64,000 nucleotides of DNA from Clostridia bacterium. Its GTDB lineage: Bacteria > Bacillota > Clostridia > Christensenellales > Aristaeellaceae. Within the stretch, counting starts at the first letter, position 1. Every line of letters starts with the position of its first letter. Below are positions 1 through 9,197 of this stretch, piece by piece. The notes under the pieces were generated by a model. It saw only the letters and a program-made list of their open reading frames with translations, ran no database searches and was not told where the DNA came from. The position numbers and the translations under genes are program-made. Location: assembly GCA_017412715.1 (NCBI GenBank), contig JAFPWU010000029.1, positions 16,229-80,228 of the forward strand, written 5' to 3'.

Positions 1-1
1 G

Positions 2-2308
2 GAGGCCTGGCAGGTAGGGGGAGACCGCCTCAGCCTGACGGTTCCCAAAGCGGAAAACCTGATTATGAGAGACGTCCTGCTGGACGGAGTGAAGCAGATC
101 GACAGGGCCTGGCCCGTCCTATCCCTGGCTCACACGGAAGGGGAAGGGGAGGAAGAAGTCCGACGGACTGCGGCGCTTCCTGCCCGGATCGAATCAAGGA
201 CTCTGGAAGAGGAGGGCCCCCTGCAGGCTGTTTTCCGTTTCGACGGGATTCATCTGGAATCGGGGGAGCGCAAAATGCCTTTCCGGATCCGGCTGTACAT
301 CCGGGGGGATGGAAAGATCTCTGTGGATCATACCTTCTTCTTTGAAGGGGACCCGGAGACGGACCGGCTGGCTGCCTTGGGGCTTCGGGCGGAAGTTCCC
401 CTGGCGGGCACAGGATACCAGCGGCATATCCGCTTCCTGACGGACGGAGCGGTCTTTCATGATAATGTCACGCAGCTGCTCCACTGGCGGAAGCTGCGGA
501 GGACGGATCTGCTGGAGGCCCAGGCCCGGGGAGAAAAGGTGGAGAAGGCGCCGGAGCTGGAGGAGGCCGCGGCGGACCTGCCCCGGTGGGACCGGTTTTT
601 CCTGCTGCAGGACGGGCCTTCCCACTTCATGATCCGGAAAAAGACGGTAGCTGACCGCTGCTGGGTAACTGGAGTCCACGGATTTCGGGCGCCCGGGGTG
701 ATGGAAATTCAGGATCCGGAGCGGAGCGTGGCCATCGGCGTGCGGGACTTCTGGGAGAAGGGCCCCTCCGGGCTGGAAATCCGGGGACTGGCAGGGGAGA
801 AGGCGGTCTGCAACGCCTGGTTTTTTGCCCCCGGGGCAGAACCCTATGACTTCCGGCACTACGATACAAGGATGTACGCGCAGGGCTGTTACGAAGGTTT
901 CGATTACATGATGCCCGATCCCAACGGCATCGCTGTCACCAGCCGCTGCGAGCTGCGCCTGGGAACGGAACCGGAAGGAGAGGACGAACTGAAAGCTTTC
1001 GGCACAGCCGTCCGGAAACCGCCGGTTTATCTGGCGTCCCCGGCGTATTATCATCAGCGGCGTGCCTTCGGCGTCTGGGGATCCGTGGAAAAAAACACGG
1101 ATCTGGAAGCCTGGATGGAGAATCAGATTGATCTGGCCTGCGACTTCTATGCCCGGGAGCGGGATGCCCGGGGCTGGTACGGTCTCTTCAATTATGGAGA
1201 CTTTATGCATACTTACCAGGCGGAGCGTCACCAGTGGCGCTACGATGTAGGAGGCTACGCCTGGGATAATACGGAACTGGCGCCTACCTACTGGCTGTGG
1301 CTGCAGGCGCTGCGGACCGGGAAGGAAAGCGTCTATTCTATGGCGGAGGCGCTGTCCCGCCACGCGGCGGACGTGGATATGTATCACAGGGGAAAACTGA
1401 AGGGGCTGGGCAGCCGGCATAACGTGCGCCATTGGGGCTGCTCCTGCAAGGAGCCGCGAGTTTCCATGGCGGGCCACCACAGACCCCTGTTTTACCTGGC
1501 GGGGGACCGGCGAATCGGGGACTGTATGGAGGATGCTCTGAACGCTGAGTTCGCCCTGGAAAGCACCAGATACTATCCCCAGGAAAACGGGGAGATTCAT
1601 CTTCGTTCAGGCCCGGACTGGTCGTCGCTGGTATCCAACTGGATGACCGCCTATGAGCGGACGGGGGACAGGAAATGGGCGGAGAAGATCCGGCGGGGCA
1701 TTGCGGGAATCCGGAAGGCTCCCCTTGGCCTGACCTCCGGACCGGACTTTACCTTCCTCCCGGAGACCGGTGAGATGATTTACCACGGAGAAAAGGACGC
1801 GGCGGTCAATATGCATCTGCAGGCCTGCATGGCGGGCCCGGAAATCTGGCTGGAAACGGCGGAACTGATGGAAGACGATGAGCTTCTGGAGCTGGTGGCG
1901 GCCAACGGACGGTACTTCTTCCTTTCCCAGGAGGAACGGATCAGGGAATCGAAGGGCCTTCTGGAGAAAAGGGGATTCGGCGGCGTAATCTATTCCGCGG
2001 AGATGCAGGCCTTTTCAGCAGTCCGGTTCGGGAATCGGGATGCCGCCCGGGAGATCTGGCGGAAGCTGCTGGGACTGCTGTATTCCCCGGAGAAGCCGGA
2101 AGGATTCCAGCCTGTTCCCTATGCCTGGAAGGAGGACGGAAGCCCTCAGACGGAAATCCCGTGGGTCAGTACCAATTTTACGGCCCAGTGGTGCCTGAAG
2201 GCCATTGTCTGCCTGGATCTGATCCGGTCAGAGCTGCCGGAGAGCCTGGAGGCTCTGGGAAAGATCCTGCGGGAGAACCCCTGTCCGGACCGGATGTACG
2301 GCGCATAA
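2..2308 (+). CDS. PcRGLX/YetA-like exo-rhamnogalacturonan lyase family protein (5' end missing)
   Basis: The reading frame is open from base 2. The residues before the first ATG at 65 look like coding sequence, so the gene probably starts outside the window and that ATG is internal. At least 768 residues are visible, close to the roughly 850 of Bacillus YetA. The protein resembles the PcRGLX/YetA family: an N-terminal RIFT-like beta barrel, a central beta sandwich, and a C-terminal alpha/alpha toroid rich in Trp, Tyr and His (motifs HNVRHWGCSC, SGPDWSSLVSNWM, NMHLQACMAGPEIWLE). Relatives act on rhamnogalacturonan or related uronide chains. No signal peptide can be judged because the N-terminus is missing. 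The convergent DUF1961 gene is a usual partner in pectin loci. The family call is from recalled motifs; the exact substrate is unknown. Confidence 0.7.
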   Translation, partial: EAWQVGGDRLSLTVPKAENLIMRDVLLDGVKQIDRAWPVLSLAHTEGEGEEEVRRTAALPARIESRTLEEEGPLQAVFRFDGIHLESGERKMPFRIRLYIRGDGKISVDHTFFFEGDPETDRLAALGLRAEVPLAGTGYQRHIRFLTDGAVFHDNVTQLLHWRKLRRTDLLEAQARGEKVEKAPELEEAAADLPRWDRFFLLQDGPSHFMIRKKTVADRCWVTGVHGFRAPGVMEIQDPERSVAIGVRDFWEKGPSGLEIRGLAGEKAVCNAWFFAPGAEPYDFRHYDTRMYAQGCYEGFDYMMPDPNGIAVTSRCELRLGTEPEGEDELKAFGTAVRKPPVYLASPAYYHQRRAFGVWGSVEKNTDLEAWMENQIDLACDFYARERDARGWYGLFNYGDFMHTYQAERHQWRYDVGGYAWDNTELAPTYWLWLQALRTGKESVYSMAEALSRHAADVDMYHRGKLKGLGSRHNVRHWGCSCKEPRVSMAGHHRPLFYLAGDRRIGDCMEDALNAEFALESTRYYPQENGEIHLRSGPDWSSLVSNWMTAYERTGDRKWAEKIRRGIAGIRKAPLGLTSGPDFTFLPETGEMIYHGEKDAAVNMHLQACMAGPEIWLETAELMEDDELLELVAANGRYFFLSQEERIRESKGLLEKRGFGGVIYSAEMQAFSAVRFGNRDAAREIWRKLLGLLYSPEKPEGFQPVPYAWKEDGSPQTEIPWVSTNFTAQWCLKAIVCLDLIRSELPESLEALGKILRENPCPDRMYGA

Positions 2309-2349
2309 AAACGCTCCTGTTCAGGTGGAGAGCTGAGAAAAACAGCATC

Positions 2350-2398
2350 AAAAAAGAGCTGAAAGCACGGATTCAATCCGCTTTTCAGCTCTTTTTTC
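2350..2398. terminator. Bidirectional terminator between convergent genes
   Basis: An inverted repeat (AAAAGAGCTGAAA paired with TTTCAGCTCTTTT, plus an inner CGGAT/ATCCG pairing with a small bulge) is flanked by A6 on the left and T6 on the right. It can end transcription from both the lyase gene and the DUF1961 gene that face each other here. Confidence 0.85.
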
Positions 2399-2403
2399 TG
2401 CCG

Positions 2404-3105
2404 TCAGTCAGCTGCGCCGGGCAATTCGTATACCCGCCAGTTCGCGTATTCTCCGATCATGGGGGCCAGCTGGCGCAGACCCATCTTTCCCCCGCCCAGC
2501 AGGGGGCCCCAGGTGCTGCCGTCGTCCAGGAAGCGCAGCACTTCCAGGTCATTGACAGCGAAGCGGATCTCCGGGCCCTTCTTCCACAGGGAGAGCAGAT
2601 AGGGCTCCATGGCGTCCGCCACATCCGGAATGGGATCCGCACCCTGGGCCGTCAGATAAAAGCCGTAGCTTTTTCGCAGATTGCAGGTGTGGAAGCCCCG
2701 CTCGTCCGGTTCCTTCCGGCGGAAAAAGGAAAGATGAAACGCGTTGATATCACCGTGGTGATACTGAGGGTATTCTCCGGTCCGGGGTGAAAGCCCCGGA
2801 TCAAACAGATCCTGTCCGTTCCGGCCCGCCGCGGCGAAGAACAGCATCGCCAGCCCCGGCTCGCGCAGGGGACGGAAGGACATCTGCCACAGGAAATCCG
2901 CGGGGAATTCCTGCCGGCACCAGAGGACATAGTTGGCCTTCTGCCCCAGGGAAGCGTTTTCCGCGTTTTCGAGCTGCAGTTTTCCCTCCGGGAAGGAGAG
3001 CTTCGCCTTTCCTTCCAGCGTAAAGTCCGCCAGATCCCGGGCGGAGGCCAGCGGGTTTTCATAGATCAGCTTTCCCTGAGAATAGGGTGAATTGTTTATC
3101 TGCAT
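2404..3105 (-). CDS. DUF1961 family protein (YesU-like)
   Basis: A 233-residue protein matching the DUF1961/YesU family, which has a concanavalin-like jelly-roll fold and is found in rhamnogalacturonan utilisation loci of Bacillus. Typical stretches are VLWCRQEFPADF, LFFAAAGRNGQDLF, YHHGDINAFHLSFFRR and MGLRQLAPMIGEYANW. The start at 3105 is chosen because GGGAGGGA lies a few bases upstream; an in-frame ATG at 3183 has no such site and its extra residues do not look like the family. No signal peptide, so it is probably cytosolic. The molecular activity of the family is not firmly established; sugar binding or a glycosidase/lyase helper role is inferred. It is convergent with the YetA-like gene. 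Confidence 0.8.
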   Translation of the reverse strand: MQINNSPYSQGKLIYENPLASARDLADFTLEGKAKLSFPEGKLQLENAENASLGQKANYVLWCRQEFPADFLWQMSFRPLREPGLAMLFFAAAGRNGQDLFDPGLSPRTGEYPQYHHGDINAFHLSFFRRKEPDERGFHTCNLRKSYGFYLTAQGADPIPDVADAMEPYLLSLWKKGPEIRFAVNDLEVLRFLDDGSTWGPLLGGGKMGLRQLAPMIGEYANWRVYELPGAAD

Positions 3106-3182
3106 GCAAGTCCCTCCCTGATAAGATGAGCGTACCGGACAACCTACAGGAAATTGTATCATGAATCCCCTGAAATCGTCCA

Positions 3183-3211
3183 TTGAAATGAAGCGAAAAA
3201 TATGCTACACT
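3183..3211 (+). promoter_or_regulatory. Sigma-A type promoter for the polyphosphate phosphotransferase gene
   Basis: TTGAAA (3183-3188), a 17-base spacer, then TACACT (3206-3211). It lies about 50 bases before the start at 3261. Confidence 0.65.
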
Positions 3212-3260
3212 TCGTACAACATTCGGAAAAAAATATATGATGGACAGGGAGGCATGATCT

Positions 3261-4751
3261 ATGCTGGAAGGTTTTGTGGCCGGAGAACCGGGAGACAAGC
3301 ATGAGCTGCGGACGGAAACGAAGGAGCTGCAGGCCAGGCTGATGGGACAGCAGCAGCTGCTGCGGGAGAAAAAGCTGCCGGTGCTGGTGCTGATTGAAGG
3401 ATGGGCCGCCGCCGGAAAGGGAAGCCTGATCAAGGAGCTGATCAGCGAGATGGACCCAAGGTTTTATAACGTGGTTTCTCCCGCGATTCTCCCGGAAAGA
3501 GAAACCCGCTATCCCTTCCTGTATCCCTATGCCACGGAGATCCCGGAGAACGGAAAGGTGGTCTTTCTGGATTCCGGATGGATGGAGAGCACGGTACGGA
3601 AGGCCATGAAGATGGAAATCTCCAAAGGCGAGTATAAGCGCCGGGTTCGGGCCGTGAATGAATTCGAGAGGCAACTCCGGGACGGCGGATATCTGGTGCT
3701 GAAGATCTTCATGCACATCGACAAAAAAGAGCAGTTTGAGCGGCTGAAGGAGCTGAGCGAAAACGCGGATACGGAATGGCGGGTGAACCCGGACGATCTG
3801 TGGCAGCACCGGGAGTACAAGCGGTTCCTGAAGGCCTATGACGATTTTATGGACGAGACGGGCGAGGCTGCTCCCTGGCATGTGGTGGACGGAAAGCACA
3901 GGAAGACGGCCGTGCGCGATACCCTGAAGCTGCTGGTCGGAGAGATTGACAGGGGGCTGGAACGGGGCAGGTATAACGGGGAACCGTTCGAAGAAAAGTT
4001 CCCTCTGCTGGAAATGCCCCTGCTGAAGGACGTGGATCTGTCCGTGCAGATCAGTGATGAGGATTACAAGCGGGAGCTGAAAAAGCTGCAGAAGCGGCTG
4101 GGTGAGCTGCATAATATCCTCTATCGCCGCAAGATTCCAGTGATCCTCTGCTACGAGGGATGGGACGCCGCCGGGAAGGGCGGAAATATCCGGCGCGTGG
4201 CGTATCCCCTGGATCCCCGCGGCGTGGATGTGAAGCCCATCGCTTCCCCGGAACCCCATGAGCTGAACAGACAGTACCTGTGGCGGTTCTGGACCCGCCT
4301 GCCCAGGAGCGGGCATATCTGCATCTTTGACCGGACCTGGTACGGACGGGTCATGGTGGAAAGACTGGAGGGCTTCTGCACGGAGAAGGACTGGAAACGG
4401 GCCTATAACGAGATCAATGAGTTTGAGCGGCAGCTGACGGAGTGGGGCGCGGTGGTGCTGAAGTTCTGGATCCACATTGATTCGGATACCCAGCTGGCCC
4501 GCTTCACGGATCGGCAGAATACCCCGGAGAAGCAGTGGAAAATTACGGATGAGGACTGGCGAAACCGGGAGAAATGGCCCCAGTATGAGGAAGCGGTGGA
4601 CGAGATGATTCAGAAGACCAGCACGGAATACGCGCCCTGGTTCATTATCGAATCAAACGACAAGAAATACGCCAGAATCAAGGCGCTGCAGATTATCGTG
4701 AAAGCCCTGGAAGAGGCGTGCGAGAATCATTTTGAAAACAGCTTCGAGTGA
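3261..4751 (+). CDS. pap: Polyphosphate:AMP phosphotransferase (two-domain PPK2 family)
   Basis: A 496-residue protein with two tandem PPK2 domains, the length and layout of class II PPK2 enzymes, which transfer phosphate from polyphosphate to AMP to give ADP. The first domain has a Walker A-like loop EGWAAAGKGS (about residues 46-55) but a degenerate second motif (LDSGWMES). The second domain has the full set: Walker A GWDAAGKGG (300-308), then IFDRTWYGRVMVE, typical of the active half. The family expectation is that the C-terminal domain is catalytic and the N-terminal one structural, and the motifs agree. It is cytosolic and monocistronic, with its own promoter and a strong terminator. It would help regenerate adenine nucleotides from stored polyphosphate. 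Confidence 0.92.
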   Translation: MLEGFVAGEPGDKHELRTETKELQARLMGQQQLLREKKLPVLVLIEGWAAAGKGSLIKELISEMDPRFYNVVSPAILPERETRYPFLYPYATEIPENGKVVFLDSGWMESTVRKAMKMEISKGEYKRRVRAVNEFERQLRDGGYLVLKIFMHIDKKEQFERLKELSENADTEWRVNPDDLWQHREYKRFLKAYDDFMDETGEAAPWHVVDGKHRKTAVRDTLKLLVGEIDRGLERGRYNGEPFEEKFPLLEMPLLKDVDLSVQISDEDYKRELKKLQKRLGELHNILYRRKIPVILCYEGWDAAGKGGNIRRVAYPLDPRGVDVKPIASPEPHELNRQYLWRFWTRLPRSGHICIFDRTWYGRVMVERLEGFCTEKDWKRAYNEINEFERQLTEWGAVVLKFWIHIDSDTQLARFTDRQNTPEKQWKITDEDWRNREKWPQYEEAVDEMIQKTSTEYAPWFIIESNDKKYARIKALQIIVKALEEACENHFENSFE

Positions 4752-4756
4752 CAGCG

Positions 4757-4800
4757 AACATCAGGGACGGGACAGCGATCTGTCCCGCCCCTGATGTTTA
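4757..4800 (+). terminator. Strong rho-independent terminator after pap
   Basis: Stem AACATCAGGG + CGGGACAG pairs with CTGTCCCG + CCCTGATGTT around a CGAT loop with one mismatch (4767/4788), followed by a short T-rich stretch. Confidence 0.85.
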
Positions 4801-4936
4801 TTTCCGCCGATATCAGGACCGAAGAGCTGCAGAAAAAGGATGATTTGTGCCAACCCCGGCTCAGACGCTGTCGGCTTCAATGGGCGGCAGGGCAGCATTC
4901 CTGTGGCTTTCCTTCGTGAAGATCCTGTGAAATGTC

Positions 4937-4965
4937 TTGACAAATATCCCCTTTTTTTCTATCTT
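4937..4965 (+). promoter_or_regulatory. Near-consensus promoter for the ABC exporter operon
   Basis: Perfect TTGACA (4937-4942), 17-base spacer, TATCTT (4960-4965). It lies inside the 350-base gap 4752-5101. The gap otherwise holds the pap terminator, about 130 bases without clear signals, and a leader of about 130 bases with GC-rich inverted repeats (for example GCGGC-TCCT-GCCGC at 5047-5060) and a T6 run at 5069-5074. Confidence 0.75.
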
Positions 4966-5101
4966 AGAGGTGTCTGCGAAGGGCATTTTTGGTGTGCCCG
5001 GACAGGCATTTATATCTCGGCTCAGCGGCTGTGCCTGCCGGTTCCGGCGGCTCCTGCCGCGAGGCATGTTTTTTCTGCCCGCAGAAAGGATTCGTTATTT
5101 C

Positions 5102-6850
5102 ATGATCAAAAAGTTGGCCGCGAGGGTGCGGCAGTACAGGAAACAGGCCATCGCCACGCCTCTTTTTATGGTGGGCGAAGTGGCCATGGAAACGTTCATT
5201 CCCCTGGTGATGAGCTATCTGATTGACCGGGGAATCACCCGGGGAGATATGAGCCAGATCTGGCTGTACGGCTTTCTGTTGCTGGCCGCGGCGACCGTCT
5301 CCCTCTTTTCCGGCGTGATGAGCGGCAAGATGGCTGCGGTTTCCTCCGCGGGCTTCGCCCGGAATCTTCGCCATGACATGTATTATGCCATTCAGGACTA
5401 TTCCTTCGCCAACATCGATAAGTTCAGCACTTCGTCCATCATCACCCGGGTTACCACGGACGTAACGAACGTGCAGAACGCCTTCCAGATGATCCTGCGG
5501 ATGGCGGTACGGGCTCCCATGACGCTGATCTTTTCCGTCATCATGGCCTTCTCCATCAACGCGAGAATCAGCATGGTTTTCCTGGTCATGCTTCCGATTC
5601 TGGCCGTGGGCATCTACCTGATCATGACCCGGACCCACCCCATTTTCCAGCGGGTTTTCAAGACTTATGACAGGCTGAACAATGTGGTGCAGGAAAACCT
5701 GCGCGGAGTCCGCGTGGTAAAGAACTTTGTCCGGGAGGATTATGAGACGGACAAGTTCAATACGATTTCAGCTTCCATCTACGGGGACTTTGTCAAGGCG
5801 GAGCGGCAGATGGCTCTGATGAGTCCCCTGATGATGAGCTGCATTTATACCTGCACGCTGATCATCAGCTGGCTGGGCGCGAAGGCCATCATTGCCTCCG
5901 GAAACGATCCCGCGCTGGGCATGACCACGGGTCAGCTGATGAGCCTGATTACCTATGTGATCCAGATCCTTTCCAGCCTGATGATGGTTTCCTTCACCTT
6001 CCTGATGATTACCATGAGCCGGGCTTCCGCCCAGCGGATTGTGGAGGTGCTGGATGAGAAGAGCGATATCACTTCTCCCGAAAACCCGGTGACCGAGGTC
6101 AAGGACGGCTCCGTGGATTTCGATCATGTGCATTTCAGCTATGCTTCCCGCAGCGAGCGGGACACCCTCAGCGATATCGACCTGCATATTCCCTCGGGAA
6201 GCGTGGTGGGCATCCTGGGCGGCACCGGCGCCGGCAAATCCACCCTGGTGCAGCTGATTCCCCGGCTGTATGATCCTACCAGCGGCTCCGTCCGGGTCGG
6301 CGGGGTGGATACCCGGAAATACGACCTGACCGCCCTGCGGGATGCTGTGGCCATGGTGCTGCAGAAAAATGAACTGTTCTCCGGCACGATTAAGGATAAT
6401 CTGCGCTGGGGCAACGAGCAGGCCACGGATGAGGAGATCGAGGAAGCCTGTCGCCTGGCCCAGGCGGATCCCTTCATTCGGGAAATGCCGGATCAATATG
6501 ACACCTGGATCGAGCAGGGAGGGACCAATGTTTCCGGAGGGCAGAAGCAGCGGCTGTGCATTGCCAGGGCTCTGCTGAAGAAGCCGAAGATTCTGATCCT
6601 CGATGACAGCACCAGCGCGGTGGATACGAAGACAGATGCCCTGATCCGGGCGGGCTTCCGGAGTTTTATTCCCGAAACCACCAAGATTATCATCGCCCAG
6701 CGGGTCTCCTCCGTGATGGACGCGGATATGATCGTCGTGCTGGACAACGGTGCCGTGGCGGATGTCGGAACCCATGAGGAGCTGCTGGCCCGGAGCGAAA
6801 TTTATCGCGAGGTTCATGATTCCCAGACGAAAGGGGGTGGGGAAGAATGA
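5102..6850 (+). CDS. Heterodimeric ABC exporter, subunit with degenerate ATPase site
   Basis: A 582-residue fused membrane-plus-ATPase exporter half: six transmembrane helices in about residues 15-310, then a nucleotide-binding domain with Walker A GGTGAGKST (373-381), signature VSGGQKQRL and Walker B ILILDDSTSAVD. The usual catalytic Glu after Walker B is Asp (DDS), the mark of the degenerate-site partner in heterodimeric exporters such as TmrAB or BmrCD. The start at 5102 is preferred: AGAAAGGA precedes it and the protein then has normal length. An upstream in-frame ATG at 4937 falls within the promoter and cannot be in the mRNA. The stop overlaps the next gene (ATGA), so the two subunits are translationally coupled. 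The substrate is unknown; drug or lipid-like export is the usual role. Confidence 0.9.
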   Translation: MIKKLAARVRQYRKQAIATPLFMVGEVAMETFIPLVMSYLIDRGITRGDMSQIWLYGFLLLAAATVSLFSGVMSGKMAAVSSAGFARNLRHDMYYAIQDYSFANIDKFSTSSIITRVTTDVTNVQNAFQMILRMAVRAPMTLIFSVIMAFSINARISMVFLVMLPILAVGIYLIMTRTHPIFQRVFKTYDRLNNVVQENLRGVRVVKNFVREDYETDKFNTISASIYGDFVKAERQMALMSPLMMSCIYTCTLIISWLGAKAIIASGNDPALGMTTGQLMSLITYVIQILSSLMMVSFTFLMITMSRASAQRIVEVLDEKSDITSPENPVTEVKDGSVDFDHVHFSYASRSERDTLSDIDLHIPSGSVVGILGGTGAGKSTLVQLIPRLYDPTSGSVRVGGVDTRKYDLTALRDAVAMVLQKNELFSGTIKDNLRWGNEQATDEEIEEACRLAQADPFIREMPDQYDTWIEQGGTNVSGGQKQRLCIARALLKKPKILILDDSTSAVDTKTDALIRAGFRSFIPETTKIIIAQRVSSVMDADMIVVLDNGAVADVGTHEELLARSEIYREVHDSQTKGGGEE

Positions 6851-8826
6851 GCGAAGCGAAGAAGAATCCCCAGGGCAAAGCTGCACCCCAGCAGGTCATG
6901 CGGGGCGGCGGCATGCGGGGCGGCCCCCGGGCGATGGGTCCCATGCAGCCCATTCATAAGGAAACTGTCGCCCGGCTGATGAAATATGTGACGCCCTACT
7001 GGCCCCGGCTGATCCTGGTGCTGGCCTGCATCGTGCTGAACGCCATTGCCACAGCCTCCGCGGCGACCTTCCTGGGCCGTATTATCGACGGATATATTAC
7101 CCCCATGCTGGCGATGGCGAATCCGGATTTCAGCGGGCTGCTGGGGGCGATTCTGCGCATGGCCGCGCTGTATGTGCTGGCCATCACGGCCACCTACCTG
7201 CAGGCCAGGACCATGGCCCTCGTTTCCCAGGGGGTGCTTCGGACCATCCGGGATGAAATGTTTGCCCATATGCAGACCCTGCCGATCCGGTACTTCGATT
7301 CCCATACCCACGGCGAGGTTATGAGCTTCTATACCAATGACACGGATACCCTCCGGCAGATGGTGAGCCAGACCCTGCCCCAGACGATTTCTTCCGCCAT
7401 TACCCTGCTGGTGGTGTTCATCAGCATGCTGCAGTGCAGCGTATGGCTGACGCTGGTGATGGTGGTCGGAACGGCAGTGATGCTGACCGTCACGGCGAAA
7501 CTGGGAACCCGCAGCGCCAAATACTTTGTGCAGCAGCAGACCTCCCTGGCCAGCCTGAACGGCTTTGTGGAGGAGATGGTGGGCGGCCAGAAGGTGGTCA
7601 AGGTCTTCAACCATGAACCCCTGGCCAAGGAGGAATTCGACCGGCGGAACGATGAGCTCTGCGCGAACATGACCGAGGCCAACAAGATCTCCAACGTGCT
7701 GGGCCCGGTGAACAACAATATGGGACACCTCCTGTACGTGGTGCTGGCCATTGTGGGCGGCGCGCTGGCGATCAGCGGGGTGACCAATCTGAGCCTGAGC
7801 GGTACTGGAGCCCTGACCCTGGGCGCCATCGCTTCCTTCCTGACTCTGAGCCGGAACTTCATGATGCCCATCAACCAGGTGGCCCAGCAGATCAGCTTCA
7901 TCGCCATGGCCATGGCCGGCGCGGAACGGATCTTCGGCCTTCTGGATGAGAAGCCGGAGGAGGATCACGGCTATGTCCACCTGGTGAATGTCCGGGAAGA
8001 AGGGGACAGGCTGGTGGAAACCACGGAGCGGACGGGCCTCTGGGCCTGGAAGCATACCCATCAGGCGGACGGCAGCGTGGACTATGTCCGGCTGGCGGGG
8101 GATGTGGTGATGGAGAATGTGGACTTCGCCTATGTGCCGGAGAAGACCGTGCTTCATGATATTTCCCTGTACGCGAAGCCCGGTCAGAAGGTCGCTTTTG
8201 TGGGCGCCACCGGCGCGGGCAAGACCACCATCACGAACCTGATCAACCGCTTCTATGATATTGCGGACGGAAAGGTCCGTTACGACGGCATCAATATCAA
8301 CAAGATCTGCAAACCGGATCTGCGCCACTCCCTGGGCGTGGTTCTGCAGGAGGTGAACCTCTTTACCGGCACCGTCATGGACAATATCCGTTACGGCAAG
8401 CTGGACGCAACGGATGAGGAATGCATCGAAGCCGCGAAGCTGGCCAATGCCCACGATTTCATCACCAGACTGCCGGACGGATACCAGACCATGCTGAAGG
8501 GAGACGGCAGCGGCCTGAGCCAGGGCCAGCGGCAGCTGATTTCCATCGCCCGCGCGGCGGTGGCGGATCCGCCGGTCATGATCCTGGACGAGGCGACCTC
8601 CTCCATCGATACCCGGACGGAGGCGCTGGTGCAGCGCGGCATGGACCGGCTGATGCAGGGCCGGACAGTGTTCGTCATTGCCCACCGGCTGAGCACGGTC
8701 CAGAACAGCGACGTGATCATGGTGCTGGATCACGGACGGATCATCGAACGCGGAACCCATGACCAGCTGATTGCCCAGAAGGGACAGTATTATCAGCTGT
8801 ATACCGGCGCCTTCGAACTGGAATAA
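6847..8826 (+). CDS. Heterodimeric ABC exporter, catalytic-Glu subunit
   Basis: A 659-residue partner of the preceding gene. A basic, Gly/Met-rich N-terminal tail (GGGMRGGPRAMGPM) precedes six transmembrane helices and a C-terminal ATPase with Walker A GATGAGKTT, Walker B MILDEATSSID carrying the catalytic Glu, and a non-standard signature LSQGQRQL (Gln in place of Gly). The combination of a canonical Walker B here and a degenerate one in the partner, with the altered signature on this subunit, gives one active and one inactive ATP site, as expected for a heterodimer. An insert of about 30 residues (HLVNVREEGDRLVETTERTG) lies between the membrane part and the ATPase. The substrate is unknown. 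Confidence 0.9.
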   Translation: MSEAKKNPQGKAAPQQVMRGGGMRGGPRAMGPMQPIHKETVARLMKYVTPYWPRLILVLACIVLNAIATASAATFLGRIIDGYITPMLAMANPDFSGLLGAILRMAALYVLAITATYLQARTMALVSQGVLRTIRDEMFAHMQTLPIRYFDSHTHGEVMSFYTNDTDTLRQMVSQTLPQTISSAITLLVVFISMLQCSVWLTLVMVVGTAVMLTVTAKLGTRSAKYFVQQQTSLASLNGFVEEMVGGQKVVKVFNHEPLAKEEFDRRNDELCANMTEANKISNVLGPVNNNMGHLLYVVLAIVGGALAISGVTNLSLSGTGALTLGAIASFLTLSRNFMMPINQVAQQISFIAMAMAGAERIFGLLDEKPEEDHGYVHLVNVREEGDRLVETTERTGLWAWKHTHQADGSVDYVRLAGDVVMENVDFAYVPEKTVLHDISLYAKPGQKVAFVGATGAGKTTITNLINRFYDIADGKVRYDGININKICKPDLRHSLGVVLQEVNLFTGTVMDNIRYGKLDATDEECIEAAKLANAHDFITRLPDGYQTMLKGDGSGLSQGQRQLISIARAAVADPPVMILDEATSSIDTRTEALVQRGMDRLMQGRTVFVIAHRLSTVQNSDVIMVLDHGRIIERGTHDQLIAQKGQYYQLYTGAFELE

Positions 8827-8915
8827 AGGGAGGTCCCGGACCATCTTTCACACAGGCGGATCTGTTTTCCCGAAAGGGAAGAACGTAATAGAACGAGGAA
8901 CAGGAGGAAAAAACC

Positions 8916-9119
8916 ATGACAAAAACCATTGGCATCAACGGCATGATGTGCGCCCACTGCGAGGCCAGAATGAAGAAGGCCCTGGAAGCCCTGGACGGCG
9001 TGGCCTGCGCTGTGACCAGCCACGAGAAGAACAACGCGGTGCTGGAACTGACAAAGGATGTTCCGGAGGAGGTTCTCCGCAAGGCGGTGACCGATGCGGG
9101 ATACGAGTACGTGGGATAA
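8916..9119 (+). CDS. HMA-domain metallochaperone (CopZ-like)
   Basis: A 67-residue single heavy-metal-associated domain with the metal site GMMCAHCEARM (MxCxxC, Cys14 and Cys17) followed by the usual alpha-beta-beta-alpha-beta pattern and the ending DAGYEYVG. Such proteins carry Cu(I) to P-type ATPases or metal-sensing repressors in the cytosol. AGGAGG precedes the ATG. It follows the ABC exporter by 89 bases and may share its transcript, but no copper ATPase or CsoR/CopY regulator is in the window, so the partner is elsewhere. Confidence 0.88.
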   Translation: MTKTIGINGMMCAHCEARMKKALEALDGVACAVTSHEKNNAVLELTKDVPEEVLRKAVTDAGYEYVG

Positions 9120-9136
9120 TCCGTTCACGCCACATT

Positions 9137-9169
9137 ATGAAACCCGGAGCAATTTGCTCCGGGTTTCAT
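9137..9169. terminator. Terminator hairpin after the metallochaperone
   Basis: A perfect 14-base inverted repeat, ATGAAACCCGGAGC pairing with GCTCCGGGTTTCAT around AATTT. It lies between convergent genes and could act in both directions. Confidence 0.8.
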
Positions 9170-9197
9170 GATTTCCGGGAATGCCGGAGTCTGTCAG

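Noticed and set aside
4937..5101. Upstream start of the first ABC exporter subunit at 4937
   Set aside because: The ATG lies within the promoter at 4937-4965; the added 55 residues do not resemble the family and the start at 5102 has its own ribosome site.
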